59,592 bases of DNA from Candidatus Hydrogenedens terephthalaticus JGI OTU-1. GTDB taxonomy: Bacteria; Hydrogenedentota; Hydrogenedentia; Hydrogenedentales; Hydrogenedentaceae. The DNA lies in NCBI GenBank assembly GCA_000493945.1, contig AWNW01000014.1, forward strand, positions 1-59,592, written 5' to 3'. Shown here piece after piece: positions 1 through 8,287 of the stretch. Numbering within the stretch: position 1 is the first letter of the stretch; every line of letters begins with the position of its first letter. The notes beneath the pieces were generated by a model that was given only the letters and a program-made list of their open reading frames with translations, ran no database searches and was not told the DNA's origin. Both the position numbers and the translations under genes were made by a program.

Positions 1-36
1 TTTCAGCTACGGTAAGGGGTGATGATTATCAATATA

Positions 37-62
37 TAGAGGCGAAAGATTTTTCGCCTCTA
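37..62. repeat. Palindrome, degenerate GGCGAAA-core member of the dispersed family
   Basis: An 11-bp perfect stem (TAGAGGCGAAA pairing with TTTCGCCTCTA) with a 4-nt loop. It resembles the palindromes at 44800-44827 and 58455-58482, which have GAAACATGTTTC cores. The preceding CAGCTAC at 4-10 also occurs beside the 44.9 kb repeat, so this is probably the end of another decayed composite repeat. No T-run follows, so a terminator is unlikely. Confidence 0.6.
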
Positions 63-72
63 CACTTCTTTG

Positions 73-78
73 TATAAT
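73..78 (+). promoter_or_regulatory. Possible -10 box for the M20 peptidase gene
   Basis: TATAAT lies 50 bp before the ATG at 128 and is preceded directly by TG. No convincing -35 hexamer is present at 17 bp, only the T-rich right arm of the palindrome. Seen in sequence; promoter function is inference. Confidence 0.3.
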
Positions 79-127
79 ATAACCCGCTATCATGTAATTT
101 TGGAAATACAAGAAAGGGTGTTTTTAT

Positions 128-1612
128 ATGAAACGGTATTTTATTCGCACAGTTCAGGTCGCTCTACTTTTTATACTGATATTGGCTTGTGTTGTTCTCT
201 TTCGCACAGAACAGGCACGATGGAAAAAAGCGGTTTCTGTTCAAAAAAAGGAACCTATTTCCTTAGCCGATAAGCAGGAATATGCCCATCGTTTAGGGAA
301 GGCTCTTACATTCAAAACGATTTCCTATCAAGAAGAAGAAAATAATAAATGGGAAGAATACAAGAACTTTATTAAATATTTAGAAGAAACATTTCCACAG
401 GTGCATTTGACCTTAAAAAGAGACATTGTTAATGAACACAGTTTGTTGTTCACATGGGAAGGGAAAAATCCTTCACTTCCGCCGGCATTGTTTTTAGCCC
501 ATTATGATGTTGTCCCCGTAGAAGAAGGTACAGAAAATCAATGGAAATATCCTCCTTTCGGCGGTGTGGTCGCAGAAGAATATATCTGGGGACGCGGAGC
601 GATTGATGTAAAATGCTCGGTTATTGCTTTATTGGAAAGTGTAAATTATTGGGTTCAACAGGGTTATCAACCAGAAAGAACCTTGCTGTTTGCCTTCGGG
701 CATGATGAGGAAGTGGGAGGCAGGAAAGGAGCAAAGAAAATAGCCGAACTATTAAAAGAACGAGGCATATCGCCGGAATTTAGTCTGGATGAAGGTATGG
801 CAATCAATGAAGGAATTATTCCGGGGATAGACGGACCCGTAGCTCTTATCGGTGTTGCGGAAAAAGGCTATTTATCACTGGAACTGTCCATATCCACACA
901 GGGAGGGCATTCCTCTACCCCGTCGGATGAAACATCTATCGGACTTCTTGCCTCCGCAATATGTAAGATAGAACAAAACCTTATGCCTGCAAAATTGGCA
1001 GGACCCATCCGCTGGATGTTAGAAGATCTATCCCCTTACATGAATTTCCCTATGCGAATGGTATGTTCCAATCTCTGGCTATTCGATAAGGTATTAACTC
1101 GCGTTTTTGCAAGTATTCCCAGTGCCAACGCCGCCTTGCGGACTACTTTCGCACCTACACTATTTCATGCGGGTGAAAAAGAGAATGTTTTACCTACCCA
1201 TGCCTATGCGGTCGTTAATATTCGCATGCTATCCGGTGACACGACAGAAAAGGTAACAGAATATATTCGCAAAATTGTAAATGACAAAAGAATAGAGATA
1301 AAAGAATTCTCTCCCGAAAAGACAGATGAAGCCAGTCCTATATCCGACCGAAATGCTGAAGGATACAAAGCCATCGCCCATACGATTCACGAGGTATGGG
1401 GCAATATTCCTGTTGCCAGTGCTTTGACTTTAGGTGGGACAGATTCGGTGAATTATGTCGGCGTGGCAAAAAATCTGTATCGTTTCCAGCCATTAAAATT
1501 TACAAAAGAGGATTTAGAACTTATTCATGGCACCAACGAACGCCTACATGTGGATAATTATATGAAAGGAATAGAATTTTTTATCCGCCTCCTCAAAAAT
1601 GTCGGAAAATAA
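128..1612 (+). CDS. M20 family metallopeptidase (PM20D1/carboxypeptidase-like)
   Basis: The 494-residue protein starts with a short basic segment and one hydrophobic helix (about residues 8-25), a signal anchor that places the enzyme outside the cytoplasmic membrane. The M20 di-zinc fold is recognisable: FLAHYDVVP with the first metal-binding His and its Asp, WGRGAIDVK with the bridging Asp, and GHDEEVGG with the catalytic Glu pair. GTDSVNY and the His in IHGTNERL come near the end. The long insertion and C-terminal LHVDNYMKGIEFF are typical of the PM20D1/CPS1 branch, which hydrolyses peptides or N-acyl amino acids. The start follows an AAAGGG ribosome site. The gene stands alone before the DUF2961 gene. 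The substrate cannot be read from the sequence. Confidence 0.88.
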   Translation: MKRYFIRTVQVALLFILILACVVLFRTEQARWKKAVSVQKKEPISLADKQEYAHRLGKALTFKTISYQEEENNKWEEYKNFIKYLEETFPQVHLTLKRDIVNEHSLLFTWEGKNPSLPPALFLAHYDVVPVEEGTENQWKYPPFGGVVAEEYIWGRGAIDVKCSVIALLESVNYWVQQGYQPERTLLFAFGHDEEVGGRKGAKKIAELLKERGISPEFSLDEGMAINEGIIPGIDGPVALIGVAEKGYLSLELSISTQGGHSSTPSDETSIGLLASAICKIEQNLMPAKLAGPIRWMLEDLSPYMNFPMRMVCSNLWLFDKVLTRVFASIPSANAALRTTFAPTLFHAGEKENVLPTHAYAVVNIRMLSGDTTEKVTEYIRKIVNDKRIEIKEFSPEKTDEASPISDRNAEGYKAIAHTIHEVWGNIPVASALTLGGTDSVNYVGVAKNLYRFQPLKFTKEDLELIHGTNERLHVDNYMKGIEFFIRLLKNVGK

Positions 1613-1772
1613 TTTCAGATCATTATTCATTTTATTCTATCTAATGCTGGACCATACCATCAATATTCGTTCAGTTTCATTGCTTCGCTCTCTTTGTTAT
1701 TTGCATATTTTTGCATTATTCAGTAAAATGTTAAATGAAAGAAAAACAATCTATAATAGAAGGAGAAACGCT

Positions 1773-3263
1773 ATGAAGTATTTCTTACGCAGACAAAGCC
1801 TGATGTTGTTCGCTATTTCATTGTTTTGTGCGACCGTGCTGGCAGTAACCGCTTCCGCAAAGAATCTTGCAGAAAGTCTTGCCGATGTTAAGAATCATAC
1901 AGCACACCGTATATCCAGTTATGACCGCACAGGGGGTAATGCAGATGGAATGCAGGAACAGCCTATTGCCATAGGTGAAACAAGGACATTAGCAAAAATC
2001 GAAGGGGCAGGGGCTATTACTCATATCTGGGTTACTATTGCAAGCAAGGATAAATATCACCTAAAAAATTTGGTGTTGCGTATGTATTGGGATGGTGAGA
2101 CAAATCCTTCCGTGGAGTCGCCCATTGGAGATTTCTTCGGACTGGGACATGGGGAATACTATACATTTAGCAGTTACCCTATACAAATCGGGACATCCAA
2201 CGCCCTTAATTGCTTCTGGTATATGCCTTTTGAAAAAGGAGCACTTATTACCATTACTAATGAGGGAACGGAGGTTTGTCGTGCTTTTTATTACTATATT
2301 GATTACAACAAATATGAATCCCTTGATACGCCCCTTCGTTTCCATGCACATTACAGACAGGAATACCCCTGCACGGAAGGGAAAAATTATACTTTTCTTG
2401 AAGCAAAAGGAATGGGACATTATGTCGGTGTGAGTTTGTCCATTCATAATCGCGCAGATGGTTGGTGGGGCGAAGGCGATGACATGTTTTTCGTTGATGG
2501 TGAGGAAAAGCCTTCCTTGCATGGGACAGGATCCGAGGATTATTTTTGTGGTGCATGGTGCTATGGTCCTGCATTTAGTTATCTTTTCTTTGGTTGTCCT
2601 CTTCGCGGAGAACATAAAAGGGGTGAGAAGTGGAATGTTTATCGTTTCCATATACTCGACCCTGTGCCTTTCAAAAAATCTATTGTCGTAAATATAGAGC
2701 ATGGGCATGCTAATGACCGCTCGGATGATTTCAGTTCCGTAGCCTACTGGTATCAGACGGAACCCCATGTTCCTTTCGAACCGTTACCTCCTGCTGAAAA
2801 ACGAATCCCGGAAAAAGTGGTGTCACAACCAGTACACATAGAACCCGGTGCTATTGAATTAGAAAGTGGGTTAATTCCCTTCCAGACTGCTGATGATACT
2901 GTTGTTGAACAGGATTTGAGTGGTTTTGGAAATGAATGGAGCAATAGCAAACAATTATGGTTTACACCGGAAGGTCCGAGGAATTACTCTACAACTGTGG
3001 ATGTTCCTTCGGATATGGCAGGGGAGAAAAAGGTAACACTTTGGTATACCAAAGCCCCGGATTACGGAAAGGTAGAATTATGGGTTAACCAGCAAAAGGT
3101 AGCAGAGTGGGACGGTTATAATGAATATAAAGTAGTTCGTGCCTCGATCCAGTTCCCCGTAAAATTAGTAGAAGGTGCGAATACCATTGAATTGAGAATC
3201 GTGGGTAAGAACGAAAAATCTACCAATTATATGGCAGGTTTGGATTGTATTAAAGTTGAATAG
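1773..3263 (+). CDS. Secreted DUF2961 family protein
   Basis: The frame is open from 1599, but the ATG at 1773 is chosen because AGAAGGAG sits just before it and a clear signal peptide follows (MKYFLRRQ, then a hydrophobic stretch to ASAK). DUF2961 hallmarks are GAGAITHIWVTI, SVESPIGDFFGLGHG, FFVDGEEKPSLHGTGSEDYFCGAW and YRFHILDPVPF. Family members are beta-rich, carbohydrate-active-like proteins with jelly-roll folds; some are reported as glycan-cleaving enzymes. The last 130 residues look like an extra beta-sandwich module (WYTKAPDYGKVELWVN...). A paralogue lies at 13486-15051. Substrate unknown. Confidence 0.85.
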   Translation: MKYFLRRQSLMLFAISLFCATVLAVTASAKNLAESLADVKNHTAHRISSYDRTGGNADGMQEQPIAIGETRTLAKIEGAGAITHIWVTIASKDKYHLKNLVLRMYWDGETNPSVESPIGDFFGLGHGEYYTFSSYPIQIGTSNALNCFWYMPFEKGALITITNEGTEVCRAFYYYIDYNKYESLDTPLRFHAHYRQEYPCTEGKNYTFLEAKGMGHYVGVSLSIHNRADGWWGEGDDMFFVDGEEKPSLHGTGSEDYFCGAWCYGPAFSYLFFGCPLRGEHKRGEKWNVYRFHILDPVPFKKSIVVNIEHGHANDRSDDFSSVAYWYQTEPHVPFEPLPPAEKRIPEKVVSQPVHIEPGAIELESGLIPFQTADDTVVEQDLSGFGNEWSNSKQLWFTPEGPRNYSTTVDVPSDMAGEKKVTLWYTKAPDYGKVELWVNQQKVAEWDGYNEYKVVRASIQFPVKLVEGANTIELRIVGKNEKSTNYMAGLDCIKVE

Positions 3264-3275
3264 TTCTGCATTTTC

Positions 3276-3315
3276 AGAAAGGTATCTTTTGTTTTTTTGC
3301 AAAAGATACCTTTCT
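3276..3315 (+). terminator. Intrinsic-type hairpin after the DUF2961 gene
   Basis: A perfect 16-bp stem, AGAAAGGTATCTTTTG (3276-3291) with its complement (3300-3315), and an 8-nt T-rich loop, starting 12 bp after the stop codon. The tail is CCTTTTAC, a weak T-run. Position and stem strength make a terminator the best reading. Confidence 0.7.
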
Positions 3316-3355
3316 CCTTTTACAAGAGATCATAGGCTCTCGTGAGGTGATTTAT

Positions 3356-3838
3356 ATGGGTAAAAAAAGGATAATAGTCGCTGGTGGTGTCGTTGTTGAT
3401 ACGCAAAACAGGGTGCTTTTGTTAGAGCGAGATGTAGTTAGAGATAAAAAAAATATCCATGAAGTGCGCTTACCCAAAGGGCATGTAGATAGAGGGGAAA
3501 CGCATGAAAAATGTGCCCGTCGAGAGGTAGGAGAGGAGAGCGGATATTGGGATACCGAGATTATAGCAGATTTAGGATACGACTTGAGTGAGTTTAAATA
3601 TCAAGGAAAAGATATAATACGAACCGAACATTATTTCCTTATGAGAGCAGACCCTGACAAGAGAGGAAATCCTACTCCTATGGGGGAGGAAGAAACCCTT
3701 TTTCGTCCTATATGGATACCCTTAGATATCGCAGAAACGATGATGACTTATCCATCGGAGAGGCATTTTATCCGTCGTGCAAAAGAATGGTTGAAAGAAC
3801 AATCTGACAAGTCCAACTTGTTCAAACCATTAAATTAA
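3356..3838 (+). CDS. Nudix hydrolase
   Basis: A 160-residue protein with a complete Nudix box: GHVDRGE, then seven residues, then REVGEESGY, matching GX5EX7REUXEEXGU. Nudix enzymes hydrolyse nucleoside diphosphates linked to another group using Mg2+. The substrate is not predictable here; small diadenosine polyphosphate or NTP hydrolases are possible. A GTG at 3347 is in frame, but the ATG at 3356 has AGGTGA five bases upstream and is preferred. The 3' end overlaps the convergent DUF362 gene by 9 bp. Confidence 0.85.
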   Translation: MGKKRIIVAGGVVVDTQNRVLLLERDVVRDKKNIHEVRLPKGHVDRGETHEKCARREVGEESGYWDTEIIADLGYDLSEFKYQGKDIIRTEHYFLMRADPDKRGNPTPMGEEETLFRPIWIPLDIAETMMTYPSERHFIRRAKEWLKEQSDKSNLFKPLN

Positions 3839-4720
3839 AACGCCATCTTCCCAGCCTAATTTAACCAGTTCTATTCGATTTTCATCAGCATTCCCTAAGT
3901 TATATTTGTCCTGTGCCACCTGTATATGATGAGGAGAAACAGCGAAAGGTTGTTCGGCGCCAAAATATTGCAATCGTTTTGCCTTTAATATTCGCAATCC
4001 TGTGGCATCACAAGCAACCGGGTCCGTACCGATAACCAACCCCTGATAATTCCATGTATACTCTTTATTATAGTGATGGGGTCCTTTCCCATGGAACAAA
4101 GGAGTAATCATAACGAGAATATTAAGCCGTGTTTTCCCCTTGACAATAGGCAAGTCCCATAATCCTGCCAGATTGGCACAGGAATCCGCATGCCAGGTCG
4201 GAGGTTTCTCTGAAAACATAATATAATTTTTCAACAAACTACCGACACCAGACCAATGATGTGTCCGCATGGGGCGAACATTAATCAATGCGGTGCTATT
4301 CTGAAAAATAGGATTTCGTAACACTCCGCGGTCATCAACAGAGACTTTATCTGAAGGCACTCCTACACTTAATACTTTGGTCTTCAAAATATCTTCCAAC
4401 TCAACAGGAGTGCGTGGAGGACCAGCCACATTACTTTTGATACCTACAACATCGTCAGGCTGAATTATTTTCTTCCATGCTTCTTCAGGTGTAGTGGTTT
4501 GAAATAAATTCTTCATCCCTTCATCAACCATTTTTTCCAGCACAGTTTTATTGAGGTTTCCCTCCGAATCCAGCAAATCCTTATCCCGAACAAGAACAAC
4601 ACGGGACTTTTCTCCGGCTTGCGGAGATTGCGACTCGGAACGACGATGGGGCATAGCAAACAAAAATGCAGTGCCTAAGGCTCCTGTCTGTAAAAATTTT
4701 CTGCGACTTGTTTTAATCAT
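3830..4720 (-). CDS. Tat-exported DUF362 domain protein
   Basis: The N-terminus MIKTSRRKFLQTGALGTAFLFA is a twin-arginine signal (SRRKFLQ), so the 296-residue protein is probably exported folded. The body has DUF362 features: DVVGIKSNVAGPP near residue 100, a TALINVRPMRTHHWSGVGSLLKNYIMF core with the Lys-Asn typical of the family, and GLVIGTDPVACDATGLRIL. DUF362 proteins are often linked to Fe-S proteins, but no ferredoxin cysteine cluster is visible here. It is second in an operon behind the DUF6599 lipoprotein gene, 11 bp apart. Exact reaction unknown. Confidence 0.8.
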   Translation of the reverse strand: MIKTSRRKFLQTGALGTAFLFAMPHRRSESQSPQAGEKSRVVLVRDKDLLDSEGNLNKTVLEKMVDEGMKNLFQTTTPEEAWKKIIQPDDVVGIKSNVAGPPRTPVELEDILKTKVLSVGVPSDKVSVDDRGVLRNPIFQNSTALINVRPMRTHHWSGVGSLLKNYIMFSEKPPTWHADSCANLAGLWDLPIVKGKTRLNILVMITPLFHGKGPHHYNKEYTWNYQGLVIGTDPVACDATGLRILKAKRLQYFGAEQPFAVSPHHIQVAQDKYNLGNADENRIELVKLGWEDGVLI

Positions 4721-4731
4721 AGTTCTAGCTC

Positions 4732-5673
4732 CTATCGTTTTATCTTTTGCACGATCTCTTTGACATACCTATCTGCTATTTCTTTATTTTTCCAATCTAT
4801 AACCAGTATAAGATATTTTTCATGGGAATGTATAAGTATCGAATTAAATCCAAATTTTTTGTTTCTTTCGTCTTCGGTCATTTCTTTTGCGGATTTATCA
4901 ATAAGATTTTTAAAATTTTGACTAACAAGCGAAGCCTTTTTCTTATCCTTATAGCGAATAAGGATTATCTGGAATCTTTCATCTTGTTCCGTCAAGAAAT
5001 AACGCAGCAAAATTCCCTCTGTGTCTTTACCTAGCTGCAATATATTTTCATCTGTAAGAAAAAAATGCACCTTTAAAAGGTCGTAATCATTAAAATAATG
5101 TATATGACTTTTAACCTGTCCTTTCTCGGGAAGTAGTTTAACAATTTCCGGAGGATTCCCTTTTTCAGGTATTTGACGGTCAATTATTTTCCCCAACTCC
5201 ATTACTGTCTGATTTAACTCCGGAGAATCTCCCATTCCTACAATAGATACAAAATAACGGTCTTTCCAGAAAGCAAGTGAATTATTCATTCCTTCGGACT
5301 CAACACCCAAACCAATATCCTTCTGGTCGCGTATATCATGATGATAAGCACCATACGCCGAAGCAGAATTGCCCATATCAAAAATGTCCATAAAAATTTC
5401 TACTTGTTGAGGGTTAGACCAGCGATATGCATATACCTCTTTCACCCCTAACGAACGATAAACCTCCGCATTTCCATCAATGTAGTCGTATAGTGTCTCC
5501 GCATCATAACGATCTGGGACCGCCTTTTCTAACTTCCATTGATTTACATTGTTAGGGAAAGAAAACGCTATTTTTTCTTCGGAACTTTTATTTGTTGAAT
5601 TCATCGTTGAGCACGAAACCAATATACTTATGGATAAACAGACCCAATATCCTTTCATATTTATTTTACACAT
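4732..5673 (-). CDS. DUF6599 family lipoprotein
   Basis: 313 residues with a lipoprotein signal: hydrophobic VCLSISILV followed by the lipobox-like VSCS, so the mature protein would start at Cys and be membrane-anchored. The body has the DUF6599 signature: a YDAETLYDYIDGNAEVYRSLG stretch, then DMGNSASAYGAYHHD. An ATG at 5658 is in frame, but only the ATG at 5673 has a ribosome site (AAGGAG about 9 bases upstream). It is the first gene of a two-gene unit with the DUF362 protein, and the two families recur together in anaerobes (from memory). Function unknown, perhaps accessory to the exported DUF362 protein. Confidence 0.75.
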   Translation of the reverse strand: MCKINMKGYWVCLSISILVSCSTMNSTNKSSEEKIAFSFPNNVNQWKLEKAVPDRYDAETLYDYIDGNAEVYRSLGVKEVYAYRWSNPQQVEIFMDIFDMGNSASAYGAYHHDIRDQKDIGLGVESEGMNNSLAFWKDRYFVSIVGMGDSPELNQTVMELGKIIDRQIPEKGNPPEIVKLLPEKGQVKSHIHYFNDYDLLKVHFFLTDENILQLGKDTEGILLRYFLTEQDERFQIILIRYKDKKKASLVSQNFKNLIDKSAKEMTEDERNKKFGFNSILIHSHEKYLILVIDWKNKEIADRYVKEIVQKIKR

Positions 5674-5826
5674 TAAAACTAACTCCTTAAAAATTTATCT
5701 GATGTCATTATACATCACTTTTTTATTTTTATAGTAAGAGGTTTTAAAAATTTATTTGATTTTTATATGTAATTTGGTGTTATTGTAATAATAATTTGAT
5801 TTCTGGGAAAGGGAAAGGATGGTTAT

Positions 5827-6480
5827 ATGTTAGAAAGGAAGCCAGAACCCGAGTTTATGGATGACCCATTGGAGGCAGAGGCGTATTCTGTAACGGATTT
5901 CTCGGATGTAAACAAGAAATTTGTTGAGACTTTTTGTGCCGCACTTCCTTTATCAGGAAATTTATTAATATTAGATTTAGGTTGTGGTCCAGGTGATATT
6001 ACTTACCGTACGCATCTTTGTTGCGAGCAACATAAAATTATAGGAATTGATGGCTCCCCGTCTATGCTGCGATTTGCTCAAAAACAGAGCGGTTCTCGTA
6101 GTTTGACATGGGTTTTAGCAGATGCGAAATACCTTCCTTTTGTTAGCAAGTCCGTAGATGTTATTCTAAGTAATAGCCTACTTCATCATATTTTGGACCC
6201 CAAACCGTTGTGGATGGAAATCAAAAGAGTAATTAAATCTGGCGGATTTGTTTTCCTACGGGATTTATTCCGCCCGCAATCAGAAAAAGAAGCAAGAAGA
6301 ATAGTAGAATTATATGCAGGTGATGCTTCCGATTTGCTGAAACAGGAGTATTATCGTTCATTATTATCTGCCTTTACCCCGGAAGAAATTCAAGGGCAGT
6401 TGTCGGAGTGTGGATTAGAATATTTATCTGTAAAGTGTGTTACAGACCGTCATGTAGATATATTCGGGACTATTTTATAA
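5827..6480 (+). CDS. Class I SAM-dependent methyltransferase
   Basis: 217 residues with a Rossmann methyltransferase core: motif I LDLGCGPGD, acidic loop GIDGSPSML, motif post-II LADAKYLPF, and SNSLLHHILDP in the motif IV region (Methyltransf_11 type). The substrate cannot be told. The start ATG follows GGGAAAGGA. The stop is 10 bp before aat, so the two are probably co-transcribed. Confidence 0.85.
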   Translation: MLERKPEPEFMDDPLEAEAYSVTDFSDVNKKFVETFCAALPLSGNLLILDLGCGPGDITYRTHLCCEQHKIIGIDGSPSMLRFAQKQSGSRSLTWVLADAKYLPFVSKSVDVILSNSLLHHILDPKPLWMEIKRVIKSGGFVFLRDLFRPQSEKEARRIVELYAGDASDLLKQEYYRSLLSAFTPEEIQGQLSECGLEYLSVKCVTDRHVDIFGTIL

Positions 6481-6490
6481 AGCAGTAAGT

Positions 6491-7240
6491 ATGAGAAGTG
6501 CGGTATGGTTAAAACCGAACGACCCTTTTCCTGCGGAAAAATACTGGCAGGGATGGGTTGTTGCTTATGGCGGCGACTTATCTCCAACGCGGTTAATAGA
6601 TGCATATCGTAAAGGTATTTTCCCATGGTACAGCGAGGGCGAACCTATCCGATGGTGTTCTCCCGACCCAAGAGCCGTTTTACCGATACATTTATTACAT
6701 ATCCCACATCGGCTCTGGCGTGAATGGAAAAAGAAACCCTTTCGTATCACTGCGGACACATCTTTTCAGAAGGTTATTCACGAATGTGCTAAAACGCCTC
6801 GTAAGTGGGAAGACGGAACATGGATTACTATGGATATCGAACAAAACTATATCCGTTTGCATGAAATGGGTTACACCCACTCTATAGAATGCTGGGAGGA
6901 TAAAACATTGGTAGGTGGATTGTATGGTGTCCAATTAGGACCTTTGTTTGTTGGTGAATCCATGTTTTACCATATCTCAAACGCTTCTAAAATCGCTTTT
7001 CTTGCCTTATGTGGATTTTCATTTCTGCACGGAATTAAACTTATTGATTGTCAGGTGTTTTCAGAACATCTGGAACAATTCGGGGTTTTTGCTGTTCCAA
7101 GGAAAAAGTATTTAAGTTGGCTTAGAGTGAGTTTGCCCGAAAATTTGCCTACGGAACGGTGGCAGTTGGATATGGATAAAGTTTATGAAGCCGTACTATG
7201 CTTAAAGAAGAAAAGATTGGAACAATCCTCATCAGGGTAA
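6491..7240 (+). CDS. aat: Leucyl/phenylalanyl-tRNA-protein transferase
   Basis: Aat transfers Leu or Phe from aminoacyl-tRNA to proteins with N-terminal Arg or Lys, making N-degrons for ClpS/ClpAP. The 249-residue sequence shows the family blocks in order: YRKGIFPWYSEGEPIRWCSPDPRAV, YTHSIECW, LVGGLYGVQLG, FVGESMFYHISNASKIA, and LIDCQVFSEHLEQFG before a basic patch. Length is close to the usual 230-250. The typical MFSR..DASK is MFYHISNASK here, a mild variation. It forms a unit with the upstream methyltransferase. Confidence 0.95.
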   Translation: MRSAVWLKPNDPFPAEKYWQGWVVAYGGDLSPTRLIDAYRKGIFPWYSEGEPIRWCSPDPRAVLPIHLLHIPHRLWREWKKKPFRITADTSFQKVIHECAKTPRKWEDGTWITMDIEQNYIRLHEMGYTHSIECWEDKTLVGGLYGVQLGPLFVGESMFYHISNASKIAFLALCGFSFLHGIKLIDCQVFSEHLEQFGVFAVPRKKYLSWLRVSLPENLPTERWQLDMDKVYEAVLCLKKKRLEQSSSG

Positions 7241-7337
7241 ATATGTTTTATCCTTTTTTTTGAATGAATAAACTGTAATCTGTTATTGCTTTGAAACAAG
7301 ACAAATTTACAGTTGTTGGGAATATAAAAAAAAGATA

Positions 7338-8261
7338 TTAGGTTCTTATAATTTCCGCATCTTTTACCTGGGGTTCTTTAAGTTCAGGATGCCATACGAG
7401 ATACTTCACTTCTTTATTAGGATTTAATCCCACAACTTTGTAATTGCCCTTGTTATCAATGGCATGAACAGTGACCGCATTGATGAACCCTGTTTTTAGG
7501 TCTGCCAAGTCCTTGACTGCTTCATAAACTGCATCGGATAAATTTAATCCCATTTTTAAGTAAAGGACAACAGACCGTGCAGTGCCAGCACGAATAGTCA
7601 TTTCACCCGTATGTGTGCAAGCACAGGCTCCGTATCGGCTGTCTGCATAACTACCCGCACCGATAATGGGGCTATCGCCGAGCCTGCCGGGATATTTCCA
7701 GGGCCAGCCGGATGTGCTTGTAGCCGTTGCTATTCTGCCGGTATAGTCTTGTGCTAAATATACGGTTGTATCAAATAAATTTTCAGGGTCCTTAGGTTTG
7801 GTTTTTATATCCAAAAGACGAATGTCAGGAAATTTTTGTTTTTGTTCTTCATTCAAAGTGCTGTCCAGATATTCTCGCCATGCAGTTTGAGTATGCTCCA
7901 TCTCATTAACATACCTTTCTGCACCAATTTCTTCCGCAAATCGTTCGGCTCCACTACCTACCAATATTTCATGTTCAATATCTGTCATAACACGATAGGC
8001 AATTTCTACAGGATGTTTAAATCCTTTTAACGCTCCAACTGCACCACTTCTTCGTGTGTTCCCATCCATCACAGCAGAATCCAGTTCCAATTGTCCTAAA
8101 AGATTTGGAAGGGAATTAGCACCCACAGTGTGTATTTCAGGATTGACTTCAACTAATTTTATACCTTCGATAATGGCACGAATAGCGTCTACTTTGTTCA
8201 TCAGTAATTCAACCGATTTTTGAACCCCACATCGTCCTTCGTAATTGGTGATTAATAGCAT
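7338..8261 (-). CDS. N4-(beta-GlcNAc)-asparaginase / isoaspartyl peptidase family Ntn-hydrolase
   Basis: 307 residues of the glycosylasparaginase family (T2), which mature by self-cleavage before a Thr nucleophile. The expected cleavage site is LFDTTVYL, with Asp164-Thr165 as the likely scissile bond. Downstream are TSTSGWPWKYPGRLGDSPIIGAGSYAD, matching the substrate-binding Arg and Asp blocks, and GACACTHTGE. The protein would split glycosyl-asparagine or beta-aspartyl bonds. No signal peptide is obvious, though MLLITN might be an over-extended start. Convergent with aat. Confidence 0.85.
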   Translation of the reverse strand: MLLITNYEGRCGVQKSVELLMNKVDAIRAIIEGIKLVEVNPEIHTVGANSLPNLLGQLELDSAVMDGNTRRSGAVGALKGFKHPVEIAYRVMTDIEHEILVGSGAERFAEEIGAERYVNEMEHTQTAWREYLDSTLNEEQKQKFPDIRLLDIKTKPKDPENLFDTTVYLAQDYTGRIATATSTSGWPWKYPGRLGDSPIIGAGSYADSRYGACACTHTGEMTIRAGTARSVVLYLKMGLNLSDAVYEAVKDLADLKTGFINAVTVHAIDNKGNYKVVGLNPNKEVKYLVWHPELKEPQVKDAEIIRT

Positions 8262-8287
8262 GTAAATCCCTCGTCAATAGTGATTGT

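Noticed and set aside
1599..1772. N-terminal extension of the DUF2961 protein
   Set aside because: The signal peptide and AGAAGGAG site fix the start at 1773.
2061..2768. Long minus-strand ORF (235 codons) inside the DUF2961 gene
   Set aside because: Antisense shadow of a well-supported gene; no family resemblance, no ribosome site.
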